From assembly GCA_023420415.1 (NCBI GenBank), contig JAEZWF010000003.1, forward strand, positions 1 to 64,000: DNA of 64,000 nucleotides. The letters run 5' to 3'. Below the pieces are notes generated by a model that saw only the letters and a list, made by a program, of their open reading frames with translations, ran no database searches and had not been told where the DNA came from. The DNA comes from Actinomycetes bacterium. GTDB taxonomy: Bacteria; Actinomycetota; Actinomycetes; Actinomycetales; Dermatophilaceae. Positions 1 through 7,423 of this stretch are shown one piece after another. The position numbers and the translations under genes are program-made. Positions within the stretch are counted from its first letter, which is position 1. Each line of letters starts with the position of its first letter.

Positions 1-585
1 TACGAGATCAGGGCACTCACCCCGAAGACGTGGCACCTCTTCGAGGACCTGGCTGCTCGCCACAACGGGATCTTCAGTGGCTGTTGGTGCACCTGGTTCC
101 ACCCCGACTGCGCCGAGCGCGGCCAGACGTCCGAGGGCAACAAGGCGCTCAAGCACCAATGGGTCGACGACGGCATCGCCCACGCCGCCCTCGTGATCGA
201 CGACAGCAGTGGCGAGGAGGAGGCCATCGCCTGGGCGGAGTACGGCACCCCCGAAGAGCTGCCCGGCATCCACCACCGCAAGCAGTACGAAGCCGAAGCC
301 GACCTCGTCCCCGACTACCGCATCACCTGCGTCTTCGTCGACCGTCGATACCGCCGGAACGGACTGGCCGAGCTCGCAGCCCAAGGCGCAATCGACCTCA
401 TCGCGCGGGCCGGTGGGGGAGTGGTCGAGAGCTACCCCCACGAGGTCGACCCGACCAAGAAGATGTCGGCGTCGTTCCTCTACAACGGAACCCGCCGCAT
501 GTACGAACGCCTCGGCTTCGAGTACATCCGCCCCAAGGGCCTGAAGAACTGCGTCATGCGCCGCACGGTGGCGGCTGCCACGTGA
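1..585 (+). CDS. GNAT-family N-acetyltransferase (5' end outside window)
   Basis: The reading frame is open from base 1, so the N-terminus is missing; 194 residues are visible. The C-terminal half has a GNAT-like layout: a core strand (ITCVFVDRRYRRNGLAELA) with the R-R-N-G-L/A turn that binds acetyl-CoA pyrophosphate, then a helix with 'AIDLIARAGG', and the ending 'MYERLGFEYIRPKG' that matches the last GNAT motif (YxxxGF). Upstream residues include a Cys/Trp-rich stretch (GCWCTWFHPDC) seen in some actinobacterial GNATs. The substrate is unknown. The gene ends 5 bp from the convergent TetR gene with no room for a separate terminator. Family call firm, function open. Confidence 0.85.
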   Translation, partial: YEIRALTPKTWHLFEDLAARHNGIFSGCWCTWFHPDCAERGQTSEGNKALKHQWVDDGIAHAALVIDDSSGEEEAIAWAEYGTPEELPGIHHRKQYEAEADLVPDYRITCVFVDRRYRRNGLAELAAQGAIDLIARAGGGVVESYPHEVDPTKKMSASFLYNGTRRMYERLGFEYIRPKGLKNCVMRRTVAAAT

Positions 586-590
586 GTGCC

Positions 591-1364
591 CTACCTGGCG
601 GCGTCGACCTGGGCTGCGATGCCGTCCAGGATGGTGCGCAGGCCGAAGTCGAGCTCCGTGGCGAAGAAGTCGTCGTCATCGGCCGGATCCATCGTCTCCT
701 CGGCGCCCGCGAGCAGGTGCGGGAACTCCTGGGGGTCGGCAACGGAGTACAGGTTCTCGGGGTAGTTGTCGGTGCCCGCCCCGGGCTGGCCCGTCTCGGA
801 GACGAAACCCAGCTGGAGCGACTGTCGGATGTGCTGCTGGACGAACCCGTCGATGAGCAGCAGCGCCGAGAACCGTTGCTGGGCACTCAGTTTCGTCGCC
901 GCGAAGGCTTGGAGCCCGCTCTCCGTCCAGCGCGCCGTGTTCGGTGTGGCCGGAGGCTCGCGGAGAGGGACGGTCACCGTCCACGGATGTTCCAGCCGCA
1001 CTGCCGCGATGGCGCGCGCCCACTTCTCGAGTCGCGTGCGCCAGGTCCCCCTGGCGGTCAGTGACGGCTCCGGCGACCCGTATGCCGTGTCCAGCATGAC
1101 CGCGTACAGCTCGTCCTTGGAGTCGACGTAGCGGTAGAGCGACATCGTCGTGAGACCCAGCTCGGTGGCCACCGACTTCATCGAGACCCCCGCGAGGCCG
1201 TCTCGATCGGCCACGGCGACGGCGGCCGCTCCGATGTCGCCGATGGACCGCCCCGGCTTGGGTCCACGTCGCCCGCCCTGTTCCACGCCCCACATCAGCT
1301 GCAGGTAGCGGGGAAGAGGCGTGGCGTCGCGATCGCCCTCGGCTGCGGACCTCGTCGAGCTCAT
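591..1364 (-). CDS. TetR-family transcriptional regulator
   Basis: 257 aa. The N-terminal helix-turn-helix lies around residues 45-85 (GAAAVAVADRDGLAGVSMKS, then ELGLTTMSLYRYVDSKDEL), with the typical TetR end 'LYRYVDSKDEL'. The C-terminal ligand-binding part resembles TetR_C proteins that pair with efflux pumps. It is divergent from the DHA2-type exporter at 1464, and the ~100 bp between them holds repeated GATACAC elements, so it very probably represses that exporter and itself. The first ATG is used; there is no strong ribosome binding site before it, and an internal Met (residue 24) is a possible later start. Confidence 0.88.
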   Translation of the reverse strand: MSSTRSAAEGDRDATPLPRYLQLMWGVEQGGRRGPKPGRSIGDIGAAAVAVADRDGLAGVSMKSVATELGLTTMSLYRYVDSKDELYAVMLDTAYGSPEPSLTARGTWRTRLEKWARAIAAVRLEHPWTVTVPLREPPATPNTARWTESGLQAFAATKLSAQQRFSALLLIDGFVQQHIRQSLQLGFVSETGQPGAGTDNYPENLYSVADPQEFPHLLAGAEETMDPADDDDFFATELDFGLRTILDGIAAQVDAAR

Positions 1365-1389
1365 GCCCAGACCCTACTCCATAACTGCT

Positions 1390-1452
1390 TGCCAGATACA
1401 CATTTAAGGTCTATCTTTCGGTGTATCCCAATAACAGTATGCGAGATACACA
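1390..1452. promoter_or_regulatory. Candidate TetR operator with repeated GATACAC elements
   Basis: TGCCAGATACACA (1390-1402) and TGCGAGATACACA (1440-1452) are direct repeats with one mismatch, exactly 50 bp apart. Between them lies the inverted core GTGTATC (1421-1427), so GATACAC...GTGTATC also forms an inverted repeat. The segment is AT-rich for this genome and sits between the divergent regulator and exporter genes. Binding by the adjacent TetR protein is inferred from position. Confidence 0.6.
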
Positions 1453-1463
1453 GTGAGGCTGAC

Positions 1464-3002
1464 ATGACTGACACCACCAGCACGAGCAGCGTCGACACGG
1501 GACCTCGGGCAGGTCGACGGGAGTGGATCGCCCTGGCGGTCCTGTGCCTGCCCCTCCTCATCGCCTCGATGGACGTGTCGGTCCTGTTCTTCGCCGTCCC
1601 GTTCATCGCCCGCGACCTCGACCCCAGCGCCACCCAGATGCTCTGGATCTTCGACGTCTACGGCTTCGTCCTCGCAGGCCTGCTCCTCACCATGGGCGCG
1701 ATCGGTGACCGGATCGGCCGTCGGAGACTCCTGCTTTTGGGCGCGGCGACCTTCTCCGCAGCCTCGCTCGTGGCGGCCTACGCCTCGTCGGCGGGCATGC
1801 TCATCGGCGCCCGCGCGCTCCTCGGCATCGGCGGCGCGACCCTCATGCCCTCGACGCTCGCACTCGTGCGCAACCTGTTCCCGCACGAGGCCGACCGCAC
1901 CAAGGCGGTCGCCGTGTGGAGCGCCGTCCTCACCGCAGGCGTCGGCCTCGGCCCGGTCCTCGGCGGTGTGCTCCTCGAGCACTTCTGGTGGGGCTCGGTG
2001 TTCCTCGTCAACCTTCCCGCCATGGTGCTGCTCCTGATTCTCGGCCCGATCCTGCTGCCGGAGTCCCGGGCCACCGAGCGCCGCCCGATCGACCTCCCCA
2101 GCGTTGCCCTCTCCCTTGGCTCGGTGCTCCCGTTCATCTACGCCGTGAAGTCCACCGCCGCCGACGGCTGGTCCACCCACGCCACCGTCCTCGGGGTCGT
2201 CGGCCTCGTCGTCGGCGCCCTGTTCGTCGTTCGCCAGCGTCGCGCCGCACACCCGATGGTCGACCCGGGACTGTTCCGCGACCGCCGCGTCGGGGGAGCG
2301 GTCACCGTCAACATCGCCGGCACGTTCGGCGTCATGGGCAACGCGATCGTCCTCACGCAGTACCTCCAGAGCGTCCTGGGCATGAGCCCCCTACGCGCGG
2401 CACTGTGGGGCCTCGTGCCCTCCGTGGCGGTGGCGATGGCCGCCCCGACCGCCGCCACCGTCTCTGGCAAGGTCGGGCGGGCGAGGGTCATGGCGGTCGG
2501 ATTTGCCCTCGCAGCAGCGGGATTCGCGATCCTCGCCACGGTCAGCCGCGACACCGCCCTCTGGGTCGTCCTCGTCGGCGCGGGTGTCGTGGCCAGCGGC
2601 ACCGTCGCGATCCTCACCCTTGTCACCGACTACGTCCTGGGCGTCGCACCGCCCGAGCGAGCGGGCGCGGTCTCCGGCCTGTTCGAGACCACCAGCGAGT
2701 TCGGCGGGGCGCTCGGCATCGCCATTCTCGGCAGCGTCCTCGCTGCCGGCTACCGCTCGCGCATCGGCGATCTCCTGCCCGGCGGCCTCGACCGCACCGC
2801 TACCGCGCAGGCCCACGACAGCCTGGCCGGCGCGCTGGTCGCTGCCGCCCACGTGCCCGGCGCCCTCGCCAGCGCGGTCCTCGAAGCCGGCCGCACGGCA
2901 TACCTCTCGGGCATGCGGGTGACCGAGATCGTCGCTGCCGCAGCCATGCTCACGATGGCCCTGGTGACCGGCTGGCTGCTCCGCGGTGGCGAATCGGCTT
3001 GA
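1464..3002 (+). CDS. MFS drug exporter, DHA2 (14-TM, QacA/SmvA-like) type
   Basis: 512 aa, a usual length for 14-helix drug:H+ antiporters. Visible motifs are 'MDVSVLFFAVPFIARDL' at the end of helix 1, motif A (GAIGDRIGRRRLLLL) between helices 2 and 3, and the antiporter motif C 'AGVGLGPVLGGVLLE' in helix 5. ATG 1464 is chosen over the in-frame ATG at 1389 because GTGAGG lies 6 nt before it and the upstream 25 codons run through the operator repeats. It is an integral membrane protein, probably exporting cationic or hydrophobic toxic compounds, and probably controlled by the divergent TetR gene. Its stop is overlapped by the -35 element of the next gene. Confidence 0.9.
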   Translation: MTDTTSTSSVDTGPRAGRREWIALAVLCLPLLIASMDVSVLFFAVPFIARDLDPSATQMLWIFDVYGFVLAGLLLTMGAIGDRIGRRRLLLLGAATFSAASLVAAYASSAGMLIGARALLGIGGATLMPSTLALVRNLFPHEADRTKAVAVWSAVLTAGVGLGPVLGGVLLEHFWWGSVFLVNLPAMVLLLILGPILLPESRATERRPIDLPSVALSLGSVLPFIYAVKSTAADGWSTHATVLGVVGLVVGALFVVRQRRAAHPMVDPGLFRDRRVGGAVTVNIAGTFGVMGNAIVLTQYLQSVLGMSPLRAALWGLVPSVAVAMAAPTAATVSGKVGRARVMAVGFALAAAGFAILATVSRDTALWVVLVGAGVVASGTVAILTLVTDYVLGVAPPERAGAVSGLFETTSEFGGALGIAILGSVLAAGYRSRIGDLLPGGLDRTATAQAHDSLAGALVAAAHVPGALASAVLEAGRTAYLSGMRVTEIVAAAAMLTMALVTGWLLRGGESA

Positions 3003-3029
3003 CCCTCACGCGGCGTGAGCCGTCACAGT
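2999..3029 (+). promoter_or_regulatory. MerR-type promoter with 19-bp spacer and operator
   Basis: TTGACC (2999-3004) and CACAGT (3024-3029) are separated by 19 bp, the long spacer typical of promoters activated by MerR-family proteins. The spacer contains the inverted repeat CTCACGC-G-GCGTGAG (3005-3019), like the operators bound by TipA-type regulators. The -10 box ends 7 nt before ATG 3037, suggesting a leaderless transcript and autoregulation of the gene downstream. Confidence 0.75.
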
Positions 3030-3036
3030 GGTTGCC

Positions 3037-3825
3037 ATGACCGCAAAGGCACAGCAGCTGCTGCTCACCGTGGGGCAGGTGGCCGACCAGCTGAACGTGA
3101 CGGTGCGCACCCTGCACCACTACGACGAGATCGGGCTGGTCGTGCCGAGCGAACGCTCGGGCGCCGGCTACCGGCTCTACACCGAGGACGACCTGACGCG
3201 TCTGCAGCACGTCGTCGTCTACCGGCGGCTCGGGTTCGCCCTGGAGGAGATCCGTCTCCTGCTCGACCAGCCCGAGAACGTCGGGCAGCACCTGCGCCGC
3301 CAACGCGCGGCGGTCATGCACCGGCTGGACGAGATGCGCGAGCTCGTCGACGCCATCGACCGAGCACTGGAGAAGGAGGGGTCAGGCATGAAGCTGACCA
3401 AGGAAGAGCAGAAGGAGCTGTTCGGCGAGAGCTACTCCGACGAGTATGCCGCCGAGGCCGAACAGCGTTGGGGCGACACGGATGCGTGGAAGCAGTCGCA
3501 GCGGCGCACCAGTCAGTACACCAAGGAGGACTGGGCGGCCATCAAGGCCGAGACCGACGCGGTGAACGACGCGTTCGTCGCGGCCAAGCGAGCCGGGCTG
3601 CCGGCCGACTCGACCGAGGCGATGGGCGCGGCGGAGGGGCACCGGCGCCACATCCACGACCGGTTCTACGACCTGTCGCACGACTTCCACCGTTGCCTGG
3701 GCGACATGTACGTCGCCGACGAGCGGTTCACCAAGTCGTACGACGACCTCGAGCCGGGCCTCGCGCAGTACGTCCGCGACGCGATCCACGCCAACGCGGA
3801 TCGCGCTGCGGGACAAGGCGACTGA
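3037..3825 (+). CDS. MerR-family regulator with TipAS effector domain
   Basis: 262 aa. An N-terminal MerR winged helix (about residues 8-80: LTVGQVADQLNVTVRTLHHY, then GAGYRLYTEDDLTRL) is followed by a coiled-coil dimerisation helix and a C-terminal TipAS domain (about 125-260) with the expected 'LFGESYSDEYAAEAEQRWG' and 'YDLSHDFHRCLGDMYVADER' segments. In Streptomyces TipA this domain covalently captures thiopeptides and related molecules and switches the protein to an activator of multidrug genes. ATG 3037 is preferred over GTG 3028, which lies inside the -10 box. The internal Met that would begin a TipAS-only product (near 3388) follows AAGGAGG, so a separate short TipAS form could be made as in Streptomyces. 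Confidence 0.9.
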   Translation: MTAKAQQLLLTVGQVADQLNVTVRTLHHYDEIGLVVPSERSGAGYRLYTEDDLTRLQHVVVYRRLGFALEEIRLLLDQPENVGQHLRRQRAAVMHRLDEMRELVDAIDRALEKEGSGMKLTKEEQKELFGESYSDEYAAEAEQRWGDTDAWKQSQRRTSQYTKEDWAAIKAETDAVNDAFVAAKRAGLPADSTEAMGAAEGHRRHIHDRFYDLSHDFHRCLGDMYVADERFTKSYDDLEPGLAQYVRDAIHANADRAAGQGD

Positions 3826-3835
3826 CGCCACCGAG

Positions 3836-3879
3836 GCGACCACGCGGCATACCGAGATGCAGGTATGCCGCGTGGTCGC
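3836..3879. terminator. Bidirectional hairpin built from the GTATGCCG word
   Basis: GCGACCACGCGGCATACC (3836-3853) and its exact reverse complement (3862-3879) form an 18-bp stem with an 8-nt loop between two convergent genes. There is no T-run, as is common in actinobacterial terminators. Both arms carry the over-represented octamer GTATGCCG. Confidence 0.75.
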
Positions 3880-3880
3880 G

Positions 3881-4216
3881 TCAGTGCCCCTCCGCGGCTT
3901 CCGCAGCGCGCTTGACGAGCGAGAGCTGGCGGTCCCACTCGGCGCCGCGCGCCTTGAGCCACCGAGCCGATCGCTGCACGGTCTCCGGCCGCACCGTCCA
4001 CGACACCCGACGACCCTCGCGCCGCGCGCCCACGAGGCCGACGCCTTCGAGCAGGCGCAGGTGCTTCTCGACCGCCTGCCGCGAGATCCCGAGGGCTTCC
4101 GCGAGCGCGGCCGAGCTCGATCCGGCACCGCGGGCCAGCCGGTCGAGCAGGTCCTGACGGGTCCGGTCGCCGAGGGCAGCGAAGACCTCGACGACGTCAC
4201 CGTCACGGCGGCTCAC
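3881..4216 (-). CDS. ArsR-family winged-helix repressor
   Basis: 111 aa, normal for ArsR proteins. It begins with the family's typical 'VFAALGDRTRQDLLDRLA' helix and has the recognition region 'EALGISRQAVEKHLRLLEGVGLV' followed by a wing (GARREGRRVSWTVRPE). No metal-binding Cys motif (ELCVC) is present, so metal sensing is unlikely. The GTG start overlaps the stop of the SRPBCC gene by 4 nt (GTGA), so the two are translationally coupled. ArsR/SRPBCC (AHSA1) pairs are common in actinobacteria. The twin palindromes upstream of the operon are the probable binding sites. Confidence 0.9.
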   Translation of the reverse strand: MSRRDGDVVEVFAALGDRTRQDLLDRLARGAGSSSAALAEALGISRQAVEKHLRLLEGVGLVGARREGRRVSWTVRPETVQRSARWLKARGAEWDRQLSLVKRAAEAAEGH

Positions 4217-4629
4217 GACTCGGCCCGCGCCTTGGCCAGCGCGAGCTCCTGCTCCCACCCGTGGGAGTTCTCGTGCAGGAAGTCGGCGAGCTTGTCGGCG
4301 GGCAGGTCGGCAAAGTCGGACTCGACGACGCGCAGGGTGACGCCGCCCTCGTGGGGTTCGACCCAGAACTCGGTCAGCGTCGCCGGGTCGTCGGGTGACG
4401 TGGGGCGCCAACGGTAGGCCGCGTAGCTCGGCTCGTCCTGGCGGACGACCTCGATCTCGAACGTGCCGACCTCGTCGTCGTGGACCAGGACAGCGCCGTC
4501 CCCCGTGGGTTCGATGCGGTGGGGCCGCAGCTCCTCGCCCTTGTTCACCCACCAGCCGGGTTCGCTGATGATGTCCCAGACCGTCGCGGCGCTGGCCTTG
4601 ATGTCAATGCTGCGCTCGATGTTCTCCAT
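4213..4629 (-). CDS. SRPBCC (AHSA1-like) ligand-binding protein
   Basis: 138 aa. The START/Bet v1-like fold is recognisable from 'IERSIDIKASAATVWDIISE' at the start, the central strand 'YAAYRWRP', 'TLTEFWVEPHEGGVTLRVVES', and a long C-terminal helix (SHGWEQELALAKARAES). Such proteins form a hydrophobic cavity; the ligand here is unknown. ATG 4629 starts the domain; a further upstream ATG (4680) would add residues encoded by the operator palindromes. It is the first gene of a two-gene operon with the ArsR repressor. Confidence 0.85.
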   Translation of the reverse strand: MENIERSIDIKASAATVWDIISEPGWWVNKGEELRPHRIEPTGDGAVLVHDDEVGTFEIEVVRQDEPSYAAYRWRPTSPDDPATLTEFWVEPHEGGVTLRVVESDFADLPADKLADFLHENSHGWEQELALAKARAES

Positions 4630-4678
4630 GCAACCAGATGGTTGCAGAATGTCAAGGCGATTGCAACCGTAAGGTTGC
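4630..4678. promoter_or_regulatory. Twin GCAACC-N4-GGTTGC palindromes (candidate ArsR operators)
   Basis: GCAACC AGAT GGTTGC (4630-4645) and GCAACC GTAA GGTTGC (4663-4678) are two perfect palindromes with identical arms and 4-nt centres, 33 bp apart (about three helical turns). The first abuts the ATG of the SRPBCC gene. The arrangement suggests cooperative binding by the ArsR repressor of the operon. Confidence 0.7.
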
Positions 4679-4719
4679 ATTGCCAGTCGTGGCCGACCAC
4701 GTGCGCCACACTCTCACCC

Positions 4720-5691
4720 ATGCCTGCCCGCCCGCGTGCCCGCCCGCGTGCCCGCTCGCGTGCCCGCTCGCGGGCCCGACGCGCCGCCCTCGCCGCCCTC
4801 GGCGTGGTGGCGCTCGTCGCGGTCGCCGGGGCCGTCGACACGGCGGTCGTGGTGGGGCGGATGCCGACCGTGGACGTCCGTGTCCCGGGCTCGGACGACG
4901 GCACCACCTGGCTCATCCTCGGCTCGGACTCCCGTGACCGGCTCACCACCTCCAGCAAGGACCTGTACGCCGACCGCGCCCAGAGCGAAGGTGAACGCGC
5001 CGACCTCGTTCTGTTGCTACGCAAGGCTTCCGACGGCCGCGCCACCCTCTACTCCGTCCCACGCGACCTCTACGTCGGGACGCAGCGCGACCGGCCCCAC
5101 CGCCTCGGGTTGTCCCTGCAGGACGGCCCGCAGGGAGTCCTCGACTCGCTCTGCCAGGACCTGGGGATCGGGGTCGACCACGTGCTGGTCGCCGACATGG
5201 ACGCCCTCGTCGCGGTGGTCGACGCGGTCGGCGGCGTCACCATCCGCACCGACCGCCCGCTGCGCGACCGCAGGGCCAGGCTGGACCTGCCGACCGCGGG
5301 GGAGCACCGGCTCGACGGGCGCGAAGCCCTGGCCTGGGTCCGTTCACGCCACCCCGAGACGCTCGTCGACGGCAAGTGGACCCCGGACACCTCGGCCGAC
5401 CCCTCGCGCAGCGCCCACGCCCAGCAGGTCCTCGCCCAGGTGGCCGGCGCCCTCGACGACCCCGTGACCGTTCAGCGGGTGGCCTGGCAGGCCGGCCCCC
5501 GGATGCGGCGCGACGACGACCTCGGCCCCGCCGGGCTCGCCCGACTCGCCAGCGCCCTTTCCGACGCGGTCGGGGACCGCCGCACGGTCACCGTCCCCGC
5601 GCGCTACACGACCACGGCGGTCCCGTTCGCCTTCGTGACCGACGAGACCCGCGCCGCACTCGAACCGCTCACCACAGCGTCCTGCCCCTAG
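4720..5691 (+). CDS. LytR-CpsA-Psr (LCP) family cell-wall glycopolymer ligase
   Basis: 323 aa. A strongly basic N-terminus ([P/S]RAR repeats, residues 5-20) precedes one membrane helix (about 22-45, ALAALGVVALVAVAGAVD), so the catalytic domain lies outside. LCP signatures follow: 'WLILGSDSRD' (GxDxR, pyrophosphate/Mg binding), 'ADLVLLLRKASDG', 'LYSVPRDLYV', and 'DGREALAWVRSRH' late in the domain. LCP proteins attach polyprenyl-linked glycopolymers such as teichoic acids or arabinogalactan to peptidoglycan. ATG 4720 is chosen because upstream codons belong to the divergent operon's control region. The C-terminal LytR_C domain is absent. Confidence 0.88.
   Translation: MPARPRARPRARSRARSRARRAALAALGVVALVAVAGAVDTAVVVGRMPTVDVRVPGSDDGTTWLILGSDSRDRLTTSSKDLYADRAQSEGERADLVLLLRKASDGRATLYSVPRDLYVGTQRDRPHRLGLSLQDGPQGVLDSLCQDLGIGVDHVLVADMDALVAVVDAVGGVTIRTDRPLRDRRARLDLPTAGEHRLDGREALAWVRSRHPETLVDGKWTPDTSADPSRSAHAQQVLAQVAGALDDPVTVQRVAWQAGPRMRRDDDLGPAGLARLASALSDAVGDRRTVTVPARYTTTAVPFAFVTDETRAALEPLTTASCP
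4731..4778 (+). repeat. 12-bp tandem repeat, four units, within the LCP gene
   Basis: CCCGCGTGCCCG occurs twice and is followed by CTCGCGTGCCCG and CTCGCGGGCCCG. The array encodes [P/S]-R-A-R four times in the cytoplasmic tail before the membrane helix. Copy-number change would stay in frame. Confidence 0.85.
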
Positions 5692-5809
5692 TCCGTTCGG
5701 TCAGTTCCTCGGTGTTGGCCGAATGGTCATCTCGTTTCGCGCCCGTCGGGGCACCCGCGGCCCTAGTCTTCGGCCCCGAAGGGGTTCACCACACACTTGC
5801 GAGGTCTTC

Positions 5810-6703
5810 ATGTCGTCTTCCCGCCTGCGCCTCGGCGCCGCCGCCGCTGTCGTCGCGCTGGGAGGGGTCCTGTTCACCGCAGGCGCCGCCCAGGCCACCG
5901 ACGGTGCCACGATCACCGTCCAGTCCGACTCGACCGACCCGGGCGTCGTCTTCGCCGAGGACCCGCTCGTGACGTCGGGCACCTGCCCGGCCAAGCCCGA
6001 GTCCTCCGCCACGATCACCGTGGAGCAGGCGGACGTCGTGGCCACGAAGGCCGTGGACGTCGCCGACGACGGCACCTGGAAGGCCACGCTCGACATCTCG
6101 GATGCCGACTTCGGTGACGCCAGCGTCACGGTCGACTGCTTCGCCTACGGGCTGGAGGACCCGATCGCGTCGGCGAGCGAGGACGTCACCGTCGTGACCT
6201 TCCCCGACCTGCCGATCATCGACGTCACCGTGACCCCGTCCAAGGTGCACCAGGGCGGCAAGCTGACCGTCGCCGGCACCTGCCCCGCCGGCACCGACTC
6301 GGCCGTCGTCGCCGCCGGCACCGACAGCGAGACCGCAGACCCGTTCATGTCGGCCACGGTGACCCCGAAGGCCGACGGCTCGGTGTCCTACACCGGCACC
6401 GTCCCGAAGGACGCGGAGACCGGTGACGCCATCGCCTTCATCTTCTGCGGTGTCAACAGCCTCGAGTCCCTCATCGACGAGGAGTCGGGTGCGTTCCCGA
6501 CCGCCTTCGGCTTCGACGACTTCACCGTCCTGCCCGCCCAGCAGGTCGTCCCGGTCAGCAAGCCCGCTCCGGCCAAGCCCGCCGCGGCCGCCCAGCCGAC
6601 CCTGGCCAACACCGGCTCGGACAACGGCCCCATGACGGCGCTCGCCGCGGGCCTGCTCGTCCTCGGTGCGGCCGCCCACGTCGCCCGCCGCGTCACCCGC
6701 TGA
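5810..6703 (+). CDS. Secreted, sortase-anchored (LAxTG) surface protein
   Basis: 297 aa. A Sec signal peptide (about residues 1-28, ending near GAAQA/TDG) is followed by two Ig-like beta domains (about 30-130 and 140-240), each with a pair of Cys. A Pro/Ala-rich spacer (SKPAPAKPAAAAQPT) precedes LANTG (265-269), a hydrophobic helix and a terminal Arg cluster. LAxTG is the motif used by class E sortases of high-GC Gram-positives, so the protein is predicted to be covalently wall-linked. No sortase is encoded in the window. The ATG is preceded by GCGAGG. No enzymatic motif is visible; adhesion or a structural role is only a guess. Confidence 0.82.
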   Translation: MSSSRLRLGAAAAVVALGGVLFTAGAAQATDGATITVQSDSTDPGVVFAEDPLVTSGTCPAKPESSATITVEQADVVATKAVDVADDGTWKATLDISDADFGDASVTVDCFAYGLEDPIASASEDVTVVTFPDLPIIDVTVTPSKVHQGGKLTVAGTCPAGTDSAVVAAGTDSETADPFMSATVTPKADGSVSYTGTVPKDAETGDAIAFIFCGVNSLESLIDEESGAFPTAFGFDDFTVLPAQQVVPVSKPAPAKPAAAAQPTLANTGSDNGPMTALAAGLLVLGAAAHVARRVTR

Positions 6704-6725
6704 CGCACGACGACACCAGCGCGGA

Positions 6726-6764
6726 CGGTATGCCGCGTGGCCGGCCCGGCCACGCGGCATACCG
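6726..6764. terminator. Near-perfect palindrome after the LAxTG gene
   Basis: CGGTATGCCGCGTGGCCGG (6726-6744) and its exact reverse complement (6746-6764) flank a single base, giving 19-bp arms. The element follows the LAxTG gene and precedes tmk on the same strand. Both arms carry GTATGCCG. It probably acts as a terminator, although an RNA loop of 1 nt would force the inner pairs open. Confidence 0.65.
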
Positions 6765-6792
6765 CTGCCTGTGGGCTGTCACGACGCTGGCC

Positions 6793-6805
6793 TAGGCTCG
6801 CCATC
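6793..6805 (+). promoter_or_regulatory. Leaderless-type -10 box for tmk-holB
   Basis: TAGGCT (6793-6798) is followed by 7 nt and then the GTG start of tmk. No Shine-Dalgarno sequence fits in this gap, so transcription probably starts at or next to the start codon. Confidence 0.6.
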
Positions 6806-7423
6806 GTGACCGACGGACTCTTCATCGCCTTCGAGGGTGGCGACGGCGCCGGCAAGTCCACGCAGGTGGCGCTGCTGCGTGACGCCCTGCAGGCCGCAGG
6901 CCGCACCGTCCTCGTCACGCGCCAACCCGGCGGCACCCCGCTCGGCCAGCAGATCCGCGACCTCGTGCTCCACGGCGACCACGTCGCGCCACGCGCCGAG
7001 GCGCTGCTCTTCGCCGCCGACAAGGCCCACCACGTCGAGCAGGTGATCGCGCCTGCGCTGTCGGCAGGCGATGCCGTCATCACCGACCGCTACACCGACT
7101 CCGCCGTCGCCTACCAGGGTGCCGGCCGCGAGCTCGGCGCCCGAGAGATCCACGACCTCAACATGTGGGCCGTCGACGACCTCGTGCCCGACCTGACGGT
7201 GGTCGTCGACGTGACCGCGGCCGAGGGGCGCCGGCGCCGCGGCGAGGTGCACGACCGGCTCGAGTCCGAGCAGGACGACTTCCACGAGGCGATCCGCGCC
7301 CACTACCTGGCGATGGCGCAGGGCAGCCCGGAGCGCTACCTCGTCGTCGACGGCACCCAGGCACCAGATCAGATCCACGCGCAGGTGGCCGAGCGGCTCC
7401 GCGCGATGGGAGCGCTGTCGTGA
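6806..7423 (+). CDS. tmk: Thymidylate kinase
   Basis: 205 aa, normal family length. It phosphorylates dTMP to dTDP in the cytoplasm. Visible motifs are the P-loop 'FEGGDGAGKST' (about residues 7-17), 'TRQPGGTPLGQQIRDLVL', the dTMP-site block 'ITDRYTDSAVAYQGAGR', and an Arg-rich LID (AAEGRRRRGEVHDRLE). GTG 6806 is chosen because it begins exactly at the conserved N-terminus and lies 7 nt after a TAGGCT -10 box. Its stop overlaps the holB start by 4 nt (GTGA). tmk-holB is a conserved actinobacterial gene pair. Confidence 0.96.
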   Translation: MTDGLFIAFEGGDGAGKSTQVALLRDALQAAGRTVLVTRQPGGTPLGQQIRDLVLHGDHVAPRAEALLFAADKAHHVEQVIAPALSAGDAVITDRYTDSAVAYQGAGRELGAREIHDLNMWAVDDLVPDLTVVVDVTAAEGRRRRGEVHDRLESEQDDFHEAIRAHYLAMAQGSPERYLVVDGTQAPDQIHAQVAERLRAMGALS

